From the NCBI GenBank assembly GCA_023055505.1, contig JALIRH010000018.1, forward strand, positions 12,749,646 to 12,813,645: a stretch of DNA of 64,000 nucleotides, in the 5' to 3' direction. The position numbers were made by a program, and so were the translations under genes. This DNA comes from Callipepla californica brunnescens. Taxonomy: Eukaryota > Chordata > Aves > Galliformes > Odontophoridae. The notes beneath the pieces are model-generated. The model was given only the letters and a program-made list of their open reading frames with translations, did no database searches and was not told the origin of the DNA. Positions 26,487 through 38,729 of this stretch are shown one piece after another; within the stretch, counting starts at the first letter, position 1, and each line of letters opens with the position of its first letter.

Positions 26487-29400
26487 CAGTTGCTATAGGT
26501 GATGAAACAACATTAGACAATTCATTCCTCGCATCAGATGCAATTTAATATACACCAGGAAGAAGTAATTCAGCATACCAGGTGGGCTTCATCACCTGCC
26601 TGATCCAACCTACTTAAGCAGTAACATAAATAGGAGTGACTCTGATTAAGTAGATGTACCTTCACTGTGTGTATGGCTAATTCAGGAACCTTGTTAAAGA
26701 GCCCATGCAATGTCTCTGGGCTGCTTAAGCTCTACAATAGATAAAAGATCTCAGTAAGAGTTTTTGACAAAATTGTCATATTCCCCAGATGCCAAGGAAG
26801 TTGTTCTTCCATACATACTTCAAAAAAAAAACAAACAAACTGACAGAAGTAAAGATTTTTGGGGTTGGTTCAATTTATCTGTGGTTAGCCCAGAATGGAA
26901 GAAACCCATATATCTAGAACAGGAAGACTATCTGATTAAGTGTTTGCTGTATAGTCAGTACATTAGAACAAGCTAGATCATTTTACCTTTCATAGTAAAA
27001 AGTATATTCCCTTGAGCACAGTGAGGATGTAATTTATCCTTAGTGCAAGCCTGTTATGAAGTAACTATACTCATTATTTAGAAAAAACTGAAGTGAGCAT
27101 TTAGAGTTTTTATGGTAATTTTACCCAAAGACAATGCTATCATTCCACATTATGGTGTGGTGATTTCCATTTGCTATGGAATCCCTTTAAATCTTCAAAA
27201 TTCTGAAACATGGGTAATACTCTCTGAACCCATCCTTAACTTCAAAAAGCCACACTGAAGTCAAACTAGTAATAAATGTTCCCTGACAGATCTCTTAGAT
27301 GCCAAATTATATTCTGGAAGCATTTTTTATAACCAAATTCCGAACTCTGAAATTGGGGTTTATAACAGAAAGAATTACAAAGGCAAAGCCAAATCCTTGC
27401 ATCTGGATTCAATGGGAGTGCTGTAAGGTTCTACAACTAAGTCTATATGAATAAATGGGTAAAAACCTACAGCGATGTAAACAATTACAGAAGTATACAA
27501 TTTATTTTTTTCACGAAGAAAACAGTGAAGAGGTAGTAATAAACAAGAAATGTTTTCTTATTGTATCTACCTTTTTATCTTTTATTTTTCAAAGTATTTT
27601 TTTGAAATACATTGATGTAGTACTTGCTACTGAACTCTACATCTGTGCTGACAGATTTAAGTCTCACCTAAATATGATCTGTAGATGTCGTTTGGTGTAT
27701 ATCATAGGAGAAAGACAGGACTTTTGCTCTATCTGCACATTAGAGCAGCCATATATTTTGTGAGCTTCTCCAGTACCAGCAGGAAGATGAATCAAATGTG
27801 GTCACTCTCCTAGAAGGACCCAGAAGTAGTATACTGCACAGGATTAGTATGGAATGGGATCTGCAGGTTGCCTGAACTCAGACTGCTCTTATGACTGCAG
27901 TACCTTACAGCTAAAGACATGGATAAGTAAAATTAAGTCAGGTAGAAAAGTGGATGCTTATTTGCCCTTTGTCCCATGCTCACAGAAGTAAGTTGCTTTC
28001 AGCTTGATAATACTAAATTTGTGTTTGTGTGATAAAAAAATTCAAAAATCACATACTGTATCAAAACTCTAATTTCTAATGTTCTGGTCCACTGAATTTC
28101 ATTTAGTCATTCCTACCATGCAGATTTGTCCAATGCTGAATTCCTACAAATTTCTTAAAACTTCATAAGATCCATAATCTAAAGCTGCCCTTATCTGTCC
28201 TGACATCCTGAGCTTGAGGAAAATACCCAGTCTTTTCTCTTTGTTCACATTCTGTTACCCAATTTTCATAGCTCGCAATCAAAATGATTACAGCAGTTCA
28301 TCCTATAAAACTATATGTAAATGAATGAAAAAAAGCTAATCATTGCTAAAATTCTCTAAACTTTAAAAAGAAACACTGTTTTTGCCTTCTTCTCTTCAGT
28401 TCTCACATAGGGGATTACAATCATGGTACCCAATAGTTAACTTTAGAGATAAACACACTTCATGATTTCTCAGAGTCAGTTTTCCAGGGTTTGTTCTCAA
28501 CAGAGTCTTATTTATGACCTGGTACAAACTATTTAAAACCTACTCAGTACAGTTACCCTTAGTGCTACAATAAATCAGCTCGCTACCATGCTTTGGGCCT
28601 TTCCGTTTGGGGTTTCAGACTTGCCTTCAGGCATGTAAAATACAGTGACTCTGAAGTGATTTTCTGTTAACTTTAGATGTGGAGAAACGTGCGAGAATAG
28701 CAAAGGGGGTAGGATAGGCTCTTGCTTAAATAAAATGTTTAGAGAAGTCAGGAAAACTTGAAGCAAAAACTGGAAGCTAGAAACAGTTTCTAACTGGGTA
28801 TGCTAGAGGAAAATGTATTCGGTGAAAGCAAGAGGGAAAAGAAATCTGATTTTTTCCAAACGACACTGAAAAAGGTTACGCATCAGGATAGTCTGTATTA
28901 ATAGAAGGCTAAGTTCATTGGCATAACAGTCATACGTGCTGATTAGTGAGGTAATGTGACATGACTGCAGACTGCAGTGTGTTTCAAGCATACATCAGAA
29001 AGGGTGTCAGCAGGACGCATCTTGAAGGGAGGCCTACTGCTGAGAGGTGAGTATTTGGGTCTGTGTTTCATTGGCAGAAAAATCTTGCACAGCTGAGCAG
29101 GGGATTGGCAGCAGAATGACAAAGTAAGATTTTGTTCTTCCCTTTGCAATGTTATTCTTCGGAAAAAAAAAAAATGGACATCAGTGGCTGAAAAGGTTAA
29201 AATTGAGGAAGTGGATAAACTTCACAATTTACAATAGCAAATAATAAGAGTGCAGCTCATGGTCACCTCAGTAAAGGGAAGGAAAATCACATGGAGAATG
29301 TTTACAGCACACTGCTATAGGGCCTTCTTCCTTAGATGCCCTAATGAACTTGAATTCTTGGCTAAGGAAGGAAAGCAAAGGAAGTAAATTTCTCATCACC

Positions 29401-32400
29401 TTTTATTTCAGCCTTTATTTTGAAAGGAGAGAATTATTTATTTTTCCTTCATCAATTCTTTAGCTGGTAACATAAAGAAGGAATTGTGGGACTGTTATGC
29501 TTTGTTTCATAGGTGTGGAAGAAACACAGAAAATGCTAGACAACAGCTGTCATGTTATTACTCTTGGGTAGTGATCAGCCTGACAGAAGCATCCTGTGCC
29601 GTTAAAAGAAGTTTCCTCTTCTCACCATTCCACTGGGAAAAAAAGAATAGAAGGAAAGGAACAGAATAAACCACATTCAGTAAGAGGATGCTAAATCTAG
29701 TTCCTCAAATTTATCTCTCAGTATGGATTGCAGCAGGTACCTTCATTCATCCTTCTTGTCACAGTGTGTCTTTCAATACCTCCACTTGTTAGTACCTTCA
29801 GGGATTTATCTTTCACTGCCACTTTTTGTCACTTAGAGAAACAAAGGAAAAGCAGTGCTGCATCTCTAGAGGTAACAAGAGGAATGGACTTGCCCTTCAG
29901 GTTTTCATCTGGATCATCCTTCAGATAAGCCAAGTCGCATAGCACTGGTTGGGGAAAAGTCAGAGAGCAAAATGCAGCTGCATGAGGGAGGATGAATGCT
30001 TGTCTGGTCCATTCCCAGAGGCTGCCAGATGTGAGTCAGCCCAGAGTTGCATGATGTGCCATAGTGTTAGTGCAGCACTGTGCTCAAGCAAACAAGGTCT
30101 GCAGAAAGGCAGACATGGGATCAAGCTCACCCAATGACACAACTCATGTCTGGAGCTGGTCTGCATCCACAGCCCATGGGTTCCAGTCTGGCGGGAGCCA
30201 CCCACCAGATGTACCCATAGGCTCGGGAAGCACGGACAGTCATGTGACATCTTTGTTTGCACTGGCTAAAGAAGTGGCTCTAGTTTGCCTGTGCCAACTG
30301 ACTGCCCACTGAGGCCGAGGTGGGCCAGTAATATGATCTGTTATTAACTCCCTTCCTTCCGCTGCCTATGCTTTCTGCATAGCTCAGTGAGTCACGGACC
30401 ATATTATTGCCTGCCCTCCCATACTGCTGACCCTCATTTTTCTTTATTTTATTAATCATCACTTACTCCAATTAGTTTGTGATATAAGTTGCCAGGCACC
30501 ACAGTACAAACATCTGAAATTTCAAAAGCAAATAAGAGAAACCCTGGCACCAGCAATAAAGTTAGCATGCTCTCCCAATACAAACACTTGGGGCCTGAAG
30601 ACAAGCAGAGAACAAGTCACAACAGCACATGGTTATTATTTCTGTAGGTTAACAGCTTGTTTTTCTGCATCATAAAATTGAAAGCAGTCCATCAACTTTT
30701 CTAGAACGCCTCATTTTTCTGCTGGAAGTTAAACAACGTCCTAATTCATCCAGAGAAATTTATTCCCGATTTTCTGCCAAGTAGTAAAAGCAAGAGTTAA
30801 TCTATTACCAGGTCCAACTAAAGGTATTTAAAAACAGCTGCTTTTCTACATATGTGCCACTCACTGGATTCTAGTGTTCTGGGCTCCATAATTCTGCTCT
30901 TCAGGAGACAGCTGTGAAAGCCAAATTGTCCAGCAGGTATATCCATCAGTGAGATTGTGATGGCCACCTCCTCTCTTCTCTGATCAGCAGCAAATGAGAG
31001 TCTTCAGCTTCAGAAAGTCTATCCTATTCAATAAACATATGCTCAGAGATTTTCCTTTCCTTCACTCTTCCATGAGGCCACTTGAGGAAGGAAGCTGAGG
31101 CAGAAACCCTGCTTGTCTCTGCAGGAGTGACAGCACTGAATGCAACCAGCAGAGAAGGAAGCTGTATGCCACGTGGGAACAGGGCAGTACACCTTAACAT
31201 GTCAGGAAGTAGAAGCTTGGGCAAGACAAAGTAGTGATGTGATGGCAAACAAGCCCAAACAGGAAGGCCTGAAAGCAAGGAAGAGATGTCTGAAGGACAG
31301 TGTAAGAGGATCTCACTCACTGAGCAGTGAGGTACTGGCACTGCAGCCACAAGGACACAGCAGTAACAACCCTGTTCTAGAAGGTTCAGAGAACAAAGAT
31401 CAGTCAATGAACCACTGGGTGAAAGAGATACAAACCTTCCCACTTAAGTGTAACTACATAAATCTACAGACACCATTTCCTCTCTTTGATATTATCACTC
31501 ACATGTTTTAAATGATATAAACAAATAATCATGGGGGCTCTCAGCAGCCATTAGCATTTCACTCTCAACTCTCACTGTTGATTTTTGATCTTTAAATTAT
31601 CAATTTCTGTGCTCAATTTTTGAATCTTACGTGTGCTTTAAATTCCACACCACCTTAAAAATCAGTAATTGACTGACATAAGACTGTGACTAAAGTAATC
31701 TCTCTTATTCTGAAAGTTAGGTTATTCTGAATTCTGTAAAACATGGATAATACTCTATTTCCCTACTTATCCTCACCTATTACAAAGGTAGTTGGTAACT
31801 TGTCAAAAATACTTGGGCAGGAAAATTGGTGACAATCCTATGAAAATTAAACCTTTATTTGGCACAGCAGTGCTACGTTAGCTTGCCAACATCCTGCTTT
31901 GATGCTGGCTTCAACCTACAGGAGGTATCTTCTAGAGCCAGAAGTGAGCTAAGTAACCACAAGGCCAGCAGTAGTAACAGAAGTTTCCTTCAAACACTGT
32001 TGATCTGAACAAAGCCAAAACATTTCAGAATTAGTTGAGAAGATGCAGTGAAAATAAGAATGATAGCTCTATTAATACCATTTCTCAAGCTGTTATCCAT
32101 GTTTTTCACTTCACTGCCTTCAGTCGTACAAAAGAATGTCATTAGTTTGCTGTCATCACTCTCCTACAACACGAGTTCTCATTCATGTGAATAGACTTTT
32201 ATCTTCAGGCTATCTTTCAGAAATGGTTTTCTGAGAAACTCAGAGTGTTGTTCCATAACACTGTGCATAGTTCTGCTTTGTTTCCCTTGCTACTGCTAGC
32301 ATTTTCTTTGTTAAGTGTTTGGTAAGCAGCAGGTGCCACAGGTAAAATCATACATCACAGTGATACAGATTATAATCTCCACCACTTATTTGCTCCATAC

Positions 32401-34402
32401 ATCCTTTTCCACTGCGTAAAATCTTTAACCGATGTAACTGGAAGTATATTTATTGCAACAGCTACCTGACACCCTGACGTCACTTGACTGACATCTGACA
32501 TATACCAGTTGCCAATCTAGATACTAGTAAATGTCTCTGGTTGAAATATCTCCAGCTTTTAAAACTACAAAAAATAATGTGAACAGTGTGCTACCCAGGC
32601 CTATACAACACCTCTGACTACTTCTGTGTCACAGATAATCCTTTCCTGATAACTTCTTAATTGTATCTGCTACACAGAAATAAAATAAATGAATCTGTCC
32701 TTATTATTTTTCCTGTAATTTTCTAACTGGTTTCAGTTGGATTCCATGAGAAATGTAAAATCATGAAATAGTAACAACATATAATAGAGATGAATGTTCT
32801 TTTTTTTTATTTTTGTCAAAGTAGCTGTGTTTTAGCTCATGAACTGTTGATGTGATTTACTGTTACATATACTGCTACTGTTTACTGTTATATGATTTAC
32901 TGTTAATACACAAGCTATGGGTTGATACTGACATTAGCTTTCCTGAAAAATCATTTGTGTTAAAGATAATGAGCATTACGTTAGTGATTTAAATGCTGTT
33001 ATTGACTAATGTCACTGTAATATTTAAATTATTTACTTATAATACAGTTCAAAAACACCCTCAAAGCTTAACACAATTTTTTTGAGTGAAATTCCTCTCA
33101 AATTTCAAACTCAAAGTAACAAAGTATTGCTGCACAGCCCTGGCAATCTAGACTTCTGTGGCACATTTTTTCCAGTTCTACCTGCACAGATTTCTCCATC
33201 TGCTTGGACCTACTATGTGATTTATTTTAACTTCACTCATTTTCAGAATGAACGTGCCATTGAATGAACATTAAGTGTAAAAGGTCATCACATTTAAGTC
33301 AGCTGCAACTTCCTATACATATCACTGAAGTATTTGAATAGCTCCCCTCCCAGTAACAGAGACAGTATGCATGATAATAATGCTTATGCACTATAAGCTA
33401 TGAGAATGACAGACTAGAGCAAACTCCTGTGTACCCAATGATAGCAGGGTCAAAATGAGAAATTAATGATAATGTTATTATTTTAAACATAAGGGCTGGA
33501 AAGTAACACTTTTAGGGCTGTTTAAATAATTTCATCAGTAATGCCAATAGCAACAGCGATTGCAATTAGTACGCACAATACTTCTGGCTTGATAATATAT
33601 CTGATTGAAGAACTCTTAGCTTGAATGAAACAAAAAGTGTGTTTTCTCCATTTTCCAACATTTGTAGTCTTGAAACAGACCATCTGCTAGAGCTTTTCTA
33701 GATTTACTGTGACACTTGTTAAAGAAATGACATATTAAGGCAAAATAATTCCCTCCTACTCTCATTATGGGCTATCACATTATGCGTGGGTTGTGTGGTT
33801 GCCTTCAAGCAGACATGAGCGTAAGACCTCTGACCACTGACTTTTTCAGTCAGAGCTTAGTGAAGTCAGCTTTCTCTTGGCTGCTTTCAAACTGGCTCTA
33901 CACACTGTAATTTTACTGGGATAAGTGAGGGGGGGTTGTATGATATACTGGTAGAGACAAAATATTACAATTTGAGTATAGATGTATGGTGGAAACTTTC
34001 TCTGTGGTGAAGAACTCAAAGCATGTTACTCTTTGGGGGCATTTCTCAAAACTGTTTCAGTCTTTATCCAAATGAGAACATTTTTATTCCCAACAAGTTC
34101 TGTAGATAAAAGTATGGACACTAGTTTTTTTCCAAAACTGAATTTTCATTAATGCTTTTGGAAGATGTGACTTGTCCAGATTCAAATTATAACAGGAGAT
34201 TACTGCCAAGAGTTGAAATGGGCATTTTTGCCTCCATTTTCTGAGAACCATACTCTTCATAGGTTTCAGAGCCAATGGTTCACTTATGGTTTACTAAGAT
34301 TTTCATTCCATCTATTAAATCAATTATTATGTAATTAACATGGTTTTACAGTCTAAAACATAATGTTGTCCACCACGTGCTCACATTAAAAGTGGAATTC
34401 AA

Positions 34403-34651
34403 GTAACAGAATTGCAGGAGGTGGGATGGACTTTAAGAAGTTATTGAGTACAACGCCCCTGCTAAAGCAGAACTCTACAACAGGTCACACAGGTAGGCAT
34501 TCAGACAGATCTCTCTATAGAAGACTCTGCAACCTCTCTGGGCAGCCTGTTCACGTGCTCTGTCAACCTTACAATACAGAAGTTCTTCCACACGTTTGTA
34601 TAAAACTTCTTATGTTCAAGCCATTATTCCTTGTCCTGTCACTACACATCA
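34403..34651 (-). mobile_element. Outer CR1 LINE, 3' part (interrupted by a younger CR1)
   Basis: Minus-orientation CR1 landmarks are AACAGAATTGCAGGAGGTGG, TCTCTGGGCAGCCTGTTCAC, AGAAGTTCTTCCACACG and CCTTGTCCTGTCACTACA. The sequence stops in mid-element at ACATCA (34646-34651), where a second CR1 3' end begins. Confidence 0.92.
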
Positions 34652-35160
34652 TAGAATCATAGAATCATAGAATGGCCAGGGTTGAAAAGTACCTCAAAGA
34701 TCATCTAGTTTCAATGCCCCCTGCCATTGGCAGGGTCACCAACCACTAGAGAACGCTGTCCAGAGCCACATCCAGCCTTGCCTTGAATGCCTCCAGGGAT
34801 GAGGCATTCACAACCTCTCTTGGCAACCTGTTCTAGAGTGTCACCACCCTAATATCTCCCCTGGCTTGGTTTAAAACCATTTCCCCTTGTCCTATCACTA
34901 TCAACCCATTTAAACAGTTGTTTCCCCTCCTGTTTATATGCTCCCTTCAAGTACTGGAAGGCCACAATGAGGTCTCCCCAGAGCCTTCTCTTTTCCAAGC
35001 TAAACAAGCCCAGTTACCTCAACCTTTCTTCATAGAAGAAGTGCTCCAGCCCTCTGATCATTTTAGTGGTCCCCCTCTGGACCCGTTTCAGGAGCTCTGT
35101 GTCTTTCTTTTGCTGGGGTCCCCAGGCCTGGACAGAGTACTACAGATGGGGCAAACATCA
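34652..35160 (-). mobile_element. Inner CR1 LINE inserted into an older CR1
   Basis: It begins with the 3' terminal repeats in reverse (TAGAATCATAGAATCATAGA). GTACCTCAAAGATCATCTAG, GGATGAGGCATTCACAACCT, AAGGCCACAATGAGGTCTCC and GATGGGGCAAACATCA follow. It is 5'-truncated at about 509 bp. ACATCA is present at both junctions (34646-34651 and 35155-35160), suggesting a short target-site duplication. Confidence 0.93.
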
Positions 35161-35430
35161 TTGATAAGAGCCTTGACTCTTCCATTTGTCTTCCACCTTC
35201 CTTTAGACATTAATAAATATTATCAGATCCCCCTTCAGTCTTCTTTTCCCCAGACTGAACTGAACTGAACTCAGCCTTTCCTCACAGGGAGATGATCCAG
35301 GACCTTTGTCATCTTTGTGGCCCTCCACTGGACTCCTAGAAGATCCCTGTCTTTTTCAAACCGGTGTGCCCAGAACTGGACACAGTATTCTAAATGTGGC
35401 CTCACCAGAGCAGAGTAGAGGGGGAGCTAG
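35161..35430 (-). mobile_element. Outer CR1 LINE, 5' part (continuation after the nested insertion)
   Basis: It resumes the outer CR1 where 34651 left off: TTGATAAGAGCC, TCAGATCCCCCTTCAGTCTT, CTCAGCCTTTCCTCACAGGG, AACTGGACACAGTATTCTAA and GCCTCACCAGAGCAGAGTAG. There is a small local TGAAC duplication near 35258. Confidence 0.92.
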
Positions 35431-35754
35431 CCATGCTCTTTTTAATGCACATCAGAAATTCAAATTCAAAAGCTCCACACCAAAACTCAGAACTTATGAG
35501 ATACCCGTGCTGAATTCTGCAACCCTTGGAAGGTGGAATTCTTTCTTTTTCAAGTACAGGTGGGGGTAACTGGTTTACTGTGTATTTATAGCACAGAAAA
35601 ACGAGGTTAGCCAAAAAACATGCAGTGTAACTAGATAGGTGGTGGTAATGAAAGTCCTCTGTAGTACACCTTGACTGATAGCTATTTCAATGGACCAGAA
35701 ATAAACGTCTATGTACTAAAATAGTTGCTAATGCAGTAGAGAAATTGAGGAAAC

Positions 35755-35930
35755 CAATCAAGTTGGATAATAGGAAAAATTTCTTCTCAGAAAGAGAAGC
35801 ACAGGCTGCCCAGGGGGGTGGTGGAGTCACTGTCCTGGATGTGGCACTGATGGACACAGTGAGCATAGTGGGGATGGACTGATGATTGGACAAGATGATC
35901 TTAATGTTTTTTTCCTTTGATCTTGTGAAA
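35755..35930 (+). mobile_element. CR1 LINE 3' fragment (plus orientation)
   Basis: Landmarks are GGAAAAATTTCTTCTCAGAA, CACAGGCTGCCCAGGGGGGT, GTGGAGTCACTGTCCTGGAT and GATTGGACAAGATGATCTTA. The terminal octamers are lost, and it runs straight into an oppositely oriented CR1. Confidence 0.92.
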
Positions 35931-36045
35931 TCAGAATCACAGAATCTTAGAATCATAAAGTGATGGTCTGGCTTAGGTTGGAAGGGATCCTAAAGCTCAC
36001 AGAGCTCCAGCCCTCTGCCATAAGCAGGGTTGCCAATGGAGTTCA
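35931..36045 (-). mobile_element. CR1 LINE 3' fragment (minus orientation), tail-to-tail with its neighbour
   Basis: Starts AGAATCACAGAATCTTAGAA and continues GGCTTAGGTTGGAAGGGATC and GAGCTCCAGCCCTCTGCC. About 115 bp of a truncated copy. Confidence 0.92.
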
Positions 36046-36469
36046 TGAAAATGAGAGACCATGATTTAGTGATTGTAGTTTTTCCCCGGCAAAACCAAAA
36101 TCCACTTCTCTGGCGGATTATATAGGTAAAATGCACTTCACAACTGAATCTACATTCATTTCATTCATTCACTTCATTTTAGTGGCGCTGCCTTTTCCTG
36201 TGCTACTCTCACTGCCTCCCCATTCCACTTTTGAGATTTTTCTGTTTGTCTACACATAACTTTGTCTTTCCTCAGGCATGGCGCAGGAGATGAAAGTCTC
36301 CCACACACCGTGGCTGCAGGTCTCAGCGGCGGTGCTGTGACAGAGCACGCTGAGGACGATGCTGGGGGTGCTGCTCCGAATACCACTACGAAAGAGAAGT
36401 CCAGCCTGCCATGCCCTGCTTCGGACACACGGGACAGAGAGCTTAACAAACTCTGCCAACACGTGTGCT
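36046..36469. other. Unique sequence between the CR1 pair and the CpG island
   Basis: Transition from AT-rich to GC-rich DNA. No conserved coding segment or RNA recognised; it may include distal promoter sequence. Confidence 0.4.
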
Positions 36470-37480
36470 TGCGTGTACGGGCGCGCTGAACCTCCCCCCG
36501 TACCGCAAACCTCCCCGACCTCCAGCTCCCCACCTCATCCCGCGCGCCCTCCCCTTCCCCGCAGCTCCCACGCCCCCCGCGGCTCCGGCTGCCCCTCCGC
36601 CCCCCGGCGCGGTCCCGCCCGCACTCCCCCGCCGAGGGGCCGCCCACCCCGCATGAGGAGCCGCTCCGCCGCGCCCTGCCCTGCACAGCACCCGGAGCGA
36701 GGAGGCGGCCGGAGCGGCGGAGCGCGGCGCCGGGCACCCCGCGCCCCCCGTCCCCATGCGTCCGCGGGCGGAGGGAGGCTGCCGCCGGGGGAGCTACGCG
36801 CCCGGGCCGCCCGGACAGCGGCGGGGAGCCGCCGTCACCCGCCCTCGGAGGGTCGGGTTCGGCTCCCGTCGGCGCTGAGGACCACGCGACTCGCGGGGAC
36901 GGGCGACTTGGGGCACGGCAGAGAGGGGAGAAGCGGCAGTATTCCCCAGCGCCGTCTCGCCCGGCTTATGCTCATCGGGGGACCCCAGGAACGGCGGCGG
37001 CTTCTGCAAAATGACGAGCGATGACGAGCCCTAAGGCGGCGTCGAGGCGTGCCGCCGCGGGCTGCGATGAGCCCAGGCGAGCCGCTGCCGGAGGGCCCGC
37101 GGGCAGCCCGCTAGCTGCCGGCCCGCCGCTCCGCCCCGCGCCGCCGCCCGCCCGCAGCACCCCGCAGGCATGGGAGCGGCGGGCGGCGCCCGCTGAGAGC
37201 GCCGCGCTGGTCCGCAGGTAAGGAGCCCGGGCTGCGGCGAGCAAGGGGCGGCGGCGGGGCGCCCTGCGGGCCGAGCCCGGCGGGGAAATTCTTCCCTAAT
37301 GCGAAGCATCTGCCCGCGGTGACGGCCCCGCGGTAGAGCCGTCGTTGGCGGCGCGCGGAGCGCCCCCGGGCGGCGGAAAGAGGCGGTGCGGCCGCGCCCG
37401 GACCCACTGGGTCTGGGTTCTGTTGGGTCCCCTCGGAAAGCGGCTCGCGCGGCTCTGGGAGGTGTCCTCTTCCCAGGAGT
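36470..37480 (+). promoter_or_regulatory. CpG island containing the MXRA5 promoter
   Basis: About 1 kb of very GC-rich, CpG-dense DNA stands out sharply from the AT-rich flanks. It contains GC-box-like motifs, for example GGGGCGG at 37245-37251 and CCCGCCC near 36612, and no TATA box. It covers the predicted first exon and its donor. This composition is typical of a dispersed-start CpG-island promoter. Long open frames seen here on both strands are expected from GC-rich, stop-poor sequence and are not called as genes. Confidence 0.85.
36900..37217 (+). other. MXRA5: Predicted non-coding (5' UTR) first exon of MXRA5; 5' end uncertain
   Basis: A very strong donor (CAG|GTAAGG, 37215/37218) lies in the CpG island 1.5 kb upstream of the exon that carries the signal peptide. 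That exon has its own acceptor upstream of the ATG, so a separate 5' exon is required. The left limit is a guess: no TATA box or initiator fixes the transcription start. The exon contains several upstream ATGs (37011, 37021, 37067, 37170). The one at 37021 is in-frame with MXRA5 after splicing to 38730 (see findings). Confidence 0.6.
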
Positions 37481-37679
37481 GGGCGGGATGCTTTTGGAAG
37501 GCAGATTTCGCTGAACAGATAATTAAGGAAAACGGCACCTGAATAGTCTCAGAGAAAATTATAAGCTGTTTTTCTTTGCAAAGTATGGTAAGTGTCTCAT
37601 TAACTTGACCACAGATATTTGAAAAACGTCTTCATCTCGATGAGCCTCTCCTTTGAACTTAATGGTTTGCACATGATGC

Positions 37680-37696
37680 AAAAAAAAAAAAAAAAA
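37680..37696. repeat. Poly(A)17 tract in MXRA5 intron 1
   Basis: Homopolymer of 17 A in the intron that follows the predicted first exon. Confidence 0.9.
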
Positions 37697-38644
37697 TGAT
37701 GAAAAAAATCTCTCGCTAGTTGGCAGATCTGAGAAAAGTTTACTTTTATACTAAAAGCAGTGACTAATGGAACTAATAATCTCTAGCAGAACTGAATGTC
37801 TTTCCCTCTTTGTCACACTGTTATACAAGAGCAAGAATGCTAAATTTCTGAGGCTAATAGTAGTTCGCCTCTTTGTACAGCTTTAATGTGAGCAGCTCAA
37901 AGTCTTTTGATGGTGGAGATAAGAATAGGGAGGCAAACGTTCTTCAAAGCTTGGCTGCCTCATCTGTCATGAAGCATCTGTACAAATTATTTGCTTTTCA
38001 GATGAGGCGAGTGCTCAAGGTGCTCATCAGTGGTTGCATTCTTTCCCAGTTCTGGCATAGAGTGCCTCTTCAAATACCTCTCCGTGAGCCTAGCCATCGG
38101 TCTGCACCTGCACTGCTTTGAGAAATTGAACCTCAGTGCTGATGGAATTGGCACAGCTTTCTTGCTTACACTTCCTTAGAAGGCTGTGCTATATTTCTAA
38201 ATCCAAACCTAGTTAACAAGTTAGGGAGCTCAGGAGGTTGATTTGTACTATTTTAGGCAGTTTCCTGATGGGATGGATACCTAGTATTACCTTGTGATGA
38301 AAATGACTTGTCTTTCATCGACTGTAGAGGGAGCCATGGCAACTTGCTTGAACCAGATGCTTCCTTTGAAACGTTTAGATGAGGCAAACGCTATCCTTGG
38401 TGTATAGAGCAAACTTACAAAATGTATTACCATAAGAAGACAGAATAACTTTAGTAGAATAGATACTGAAATGTGTTACGAGGAAAAAGCTGACTTTGAA
38501 GTAGCAAGAGACCTGGATGAAATAAAAAAGTAGCAATTGAACTTTGCCTTCATTGCCTACAGACCTTCCGGGAGGCTGCGGAGAGTCACAAAGTGTATAA
38601 AGCGTTTCAAAGGGATTAAAAAGTCATCGTTTCTTCTCTCTGTT

Positions 38645-38702
38645 CCCCCCCCCCCCCCCCCCCCCCCCATTTTTTTCTTTTTTCTTTCTTTTTTTTTTTT
38701 TT
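38645..38702 (+). repeat. C24 plus T-rich pyrimidine run forming the exon 2 acceptor tract
   Basis: 24 consecutive C at 38645-38668, then AT and about 32 nt of T with three C, 27 nt upstream of the CAG acceptor. It is both a simple repeat and the polypyrimidine tract of the splice site. Confidence 0.92.
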
Positions 38703-38729
38703 GGTCCCTTGTGTCACTGGACAACCCAG

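Larger units (their letters stand above)
20631..34402. other. Intergenic AT-rich DNA (about 13.8 kb) with one long satellite
   Basis: No gene recognised. The longest open frames here are either repeat-derived (21.5-21.9 kb) or short and without familiar motifs. Contains (GGGAA)n at 21571-21825, (TTG)n near 22537-22566 and (TTA)n at 26434-26482. A somewhat GC-richer unique stretch at about 30.0-30.4 kb resembles nothing I know. Confidence 0.45.

Noticed and set aside
34918..35268. 116-codon open frame
   Set aside because: Lies within the nested CR1 fragments, antisense to them; not a host gene.
36174..36757. Minus-strand open frames of 187 and 104 codons in the CpG island
   Set aside because: GC-rich, stop-poor DNA; Ala/Gly/Arg-biased sequence with no known domain or splice context.
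36359..37024. Plus-strand open frame of 221 codons in the CpG island
   Set aside because: Pro/Arg-rich composition expected from the island, with no family resemblance. It ends before the MXRA5 exon 1 donor and is not in-frame with it.
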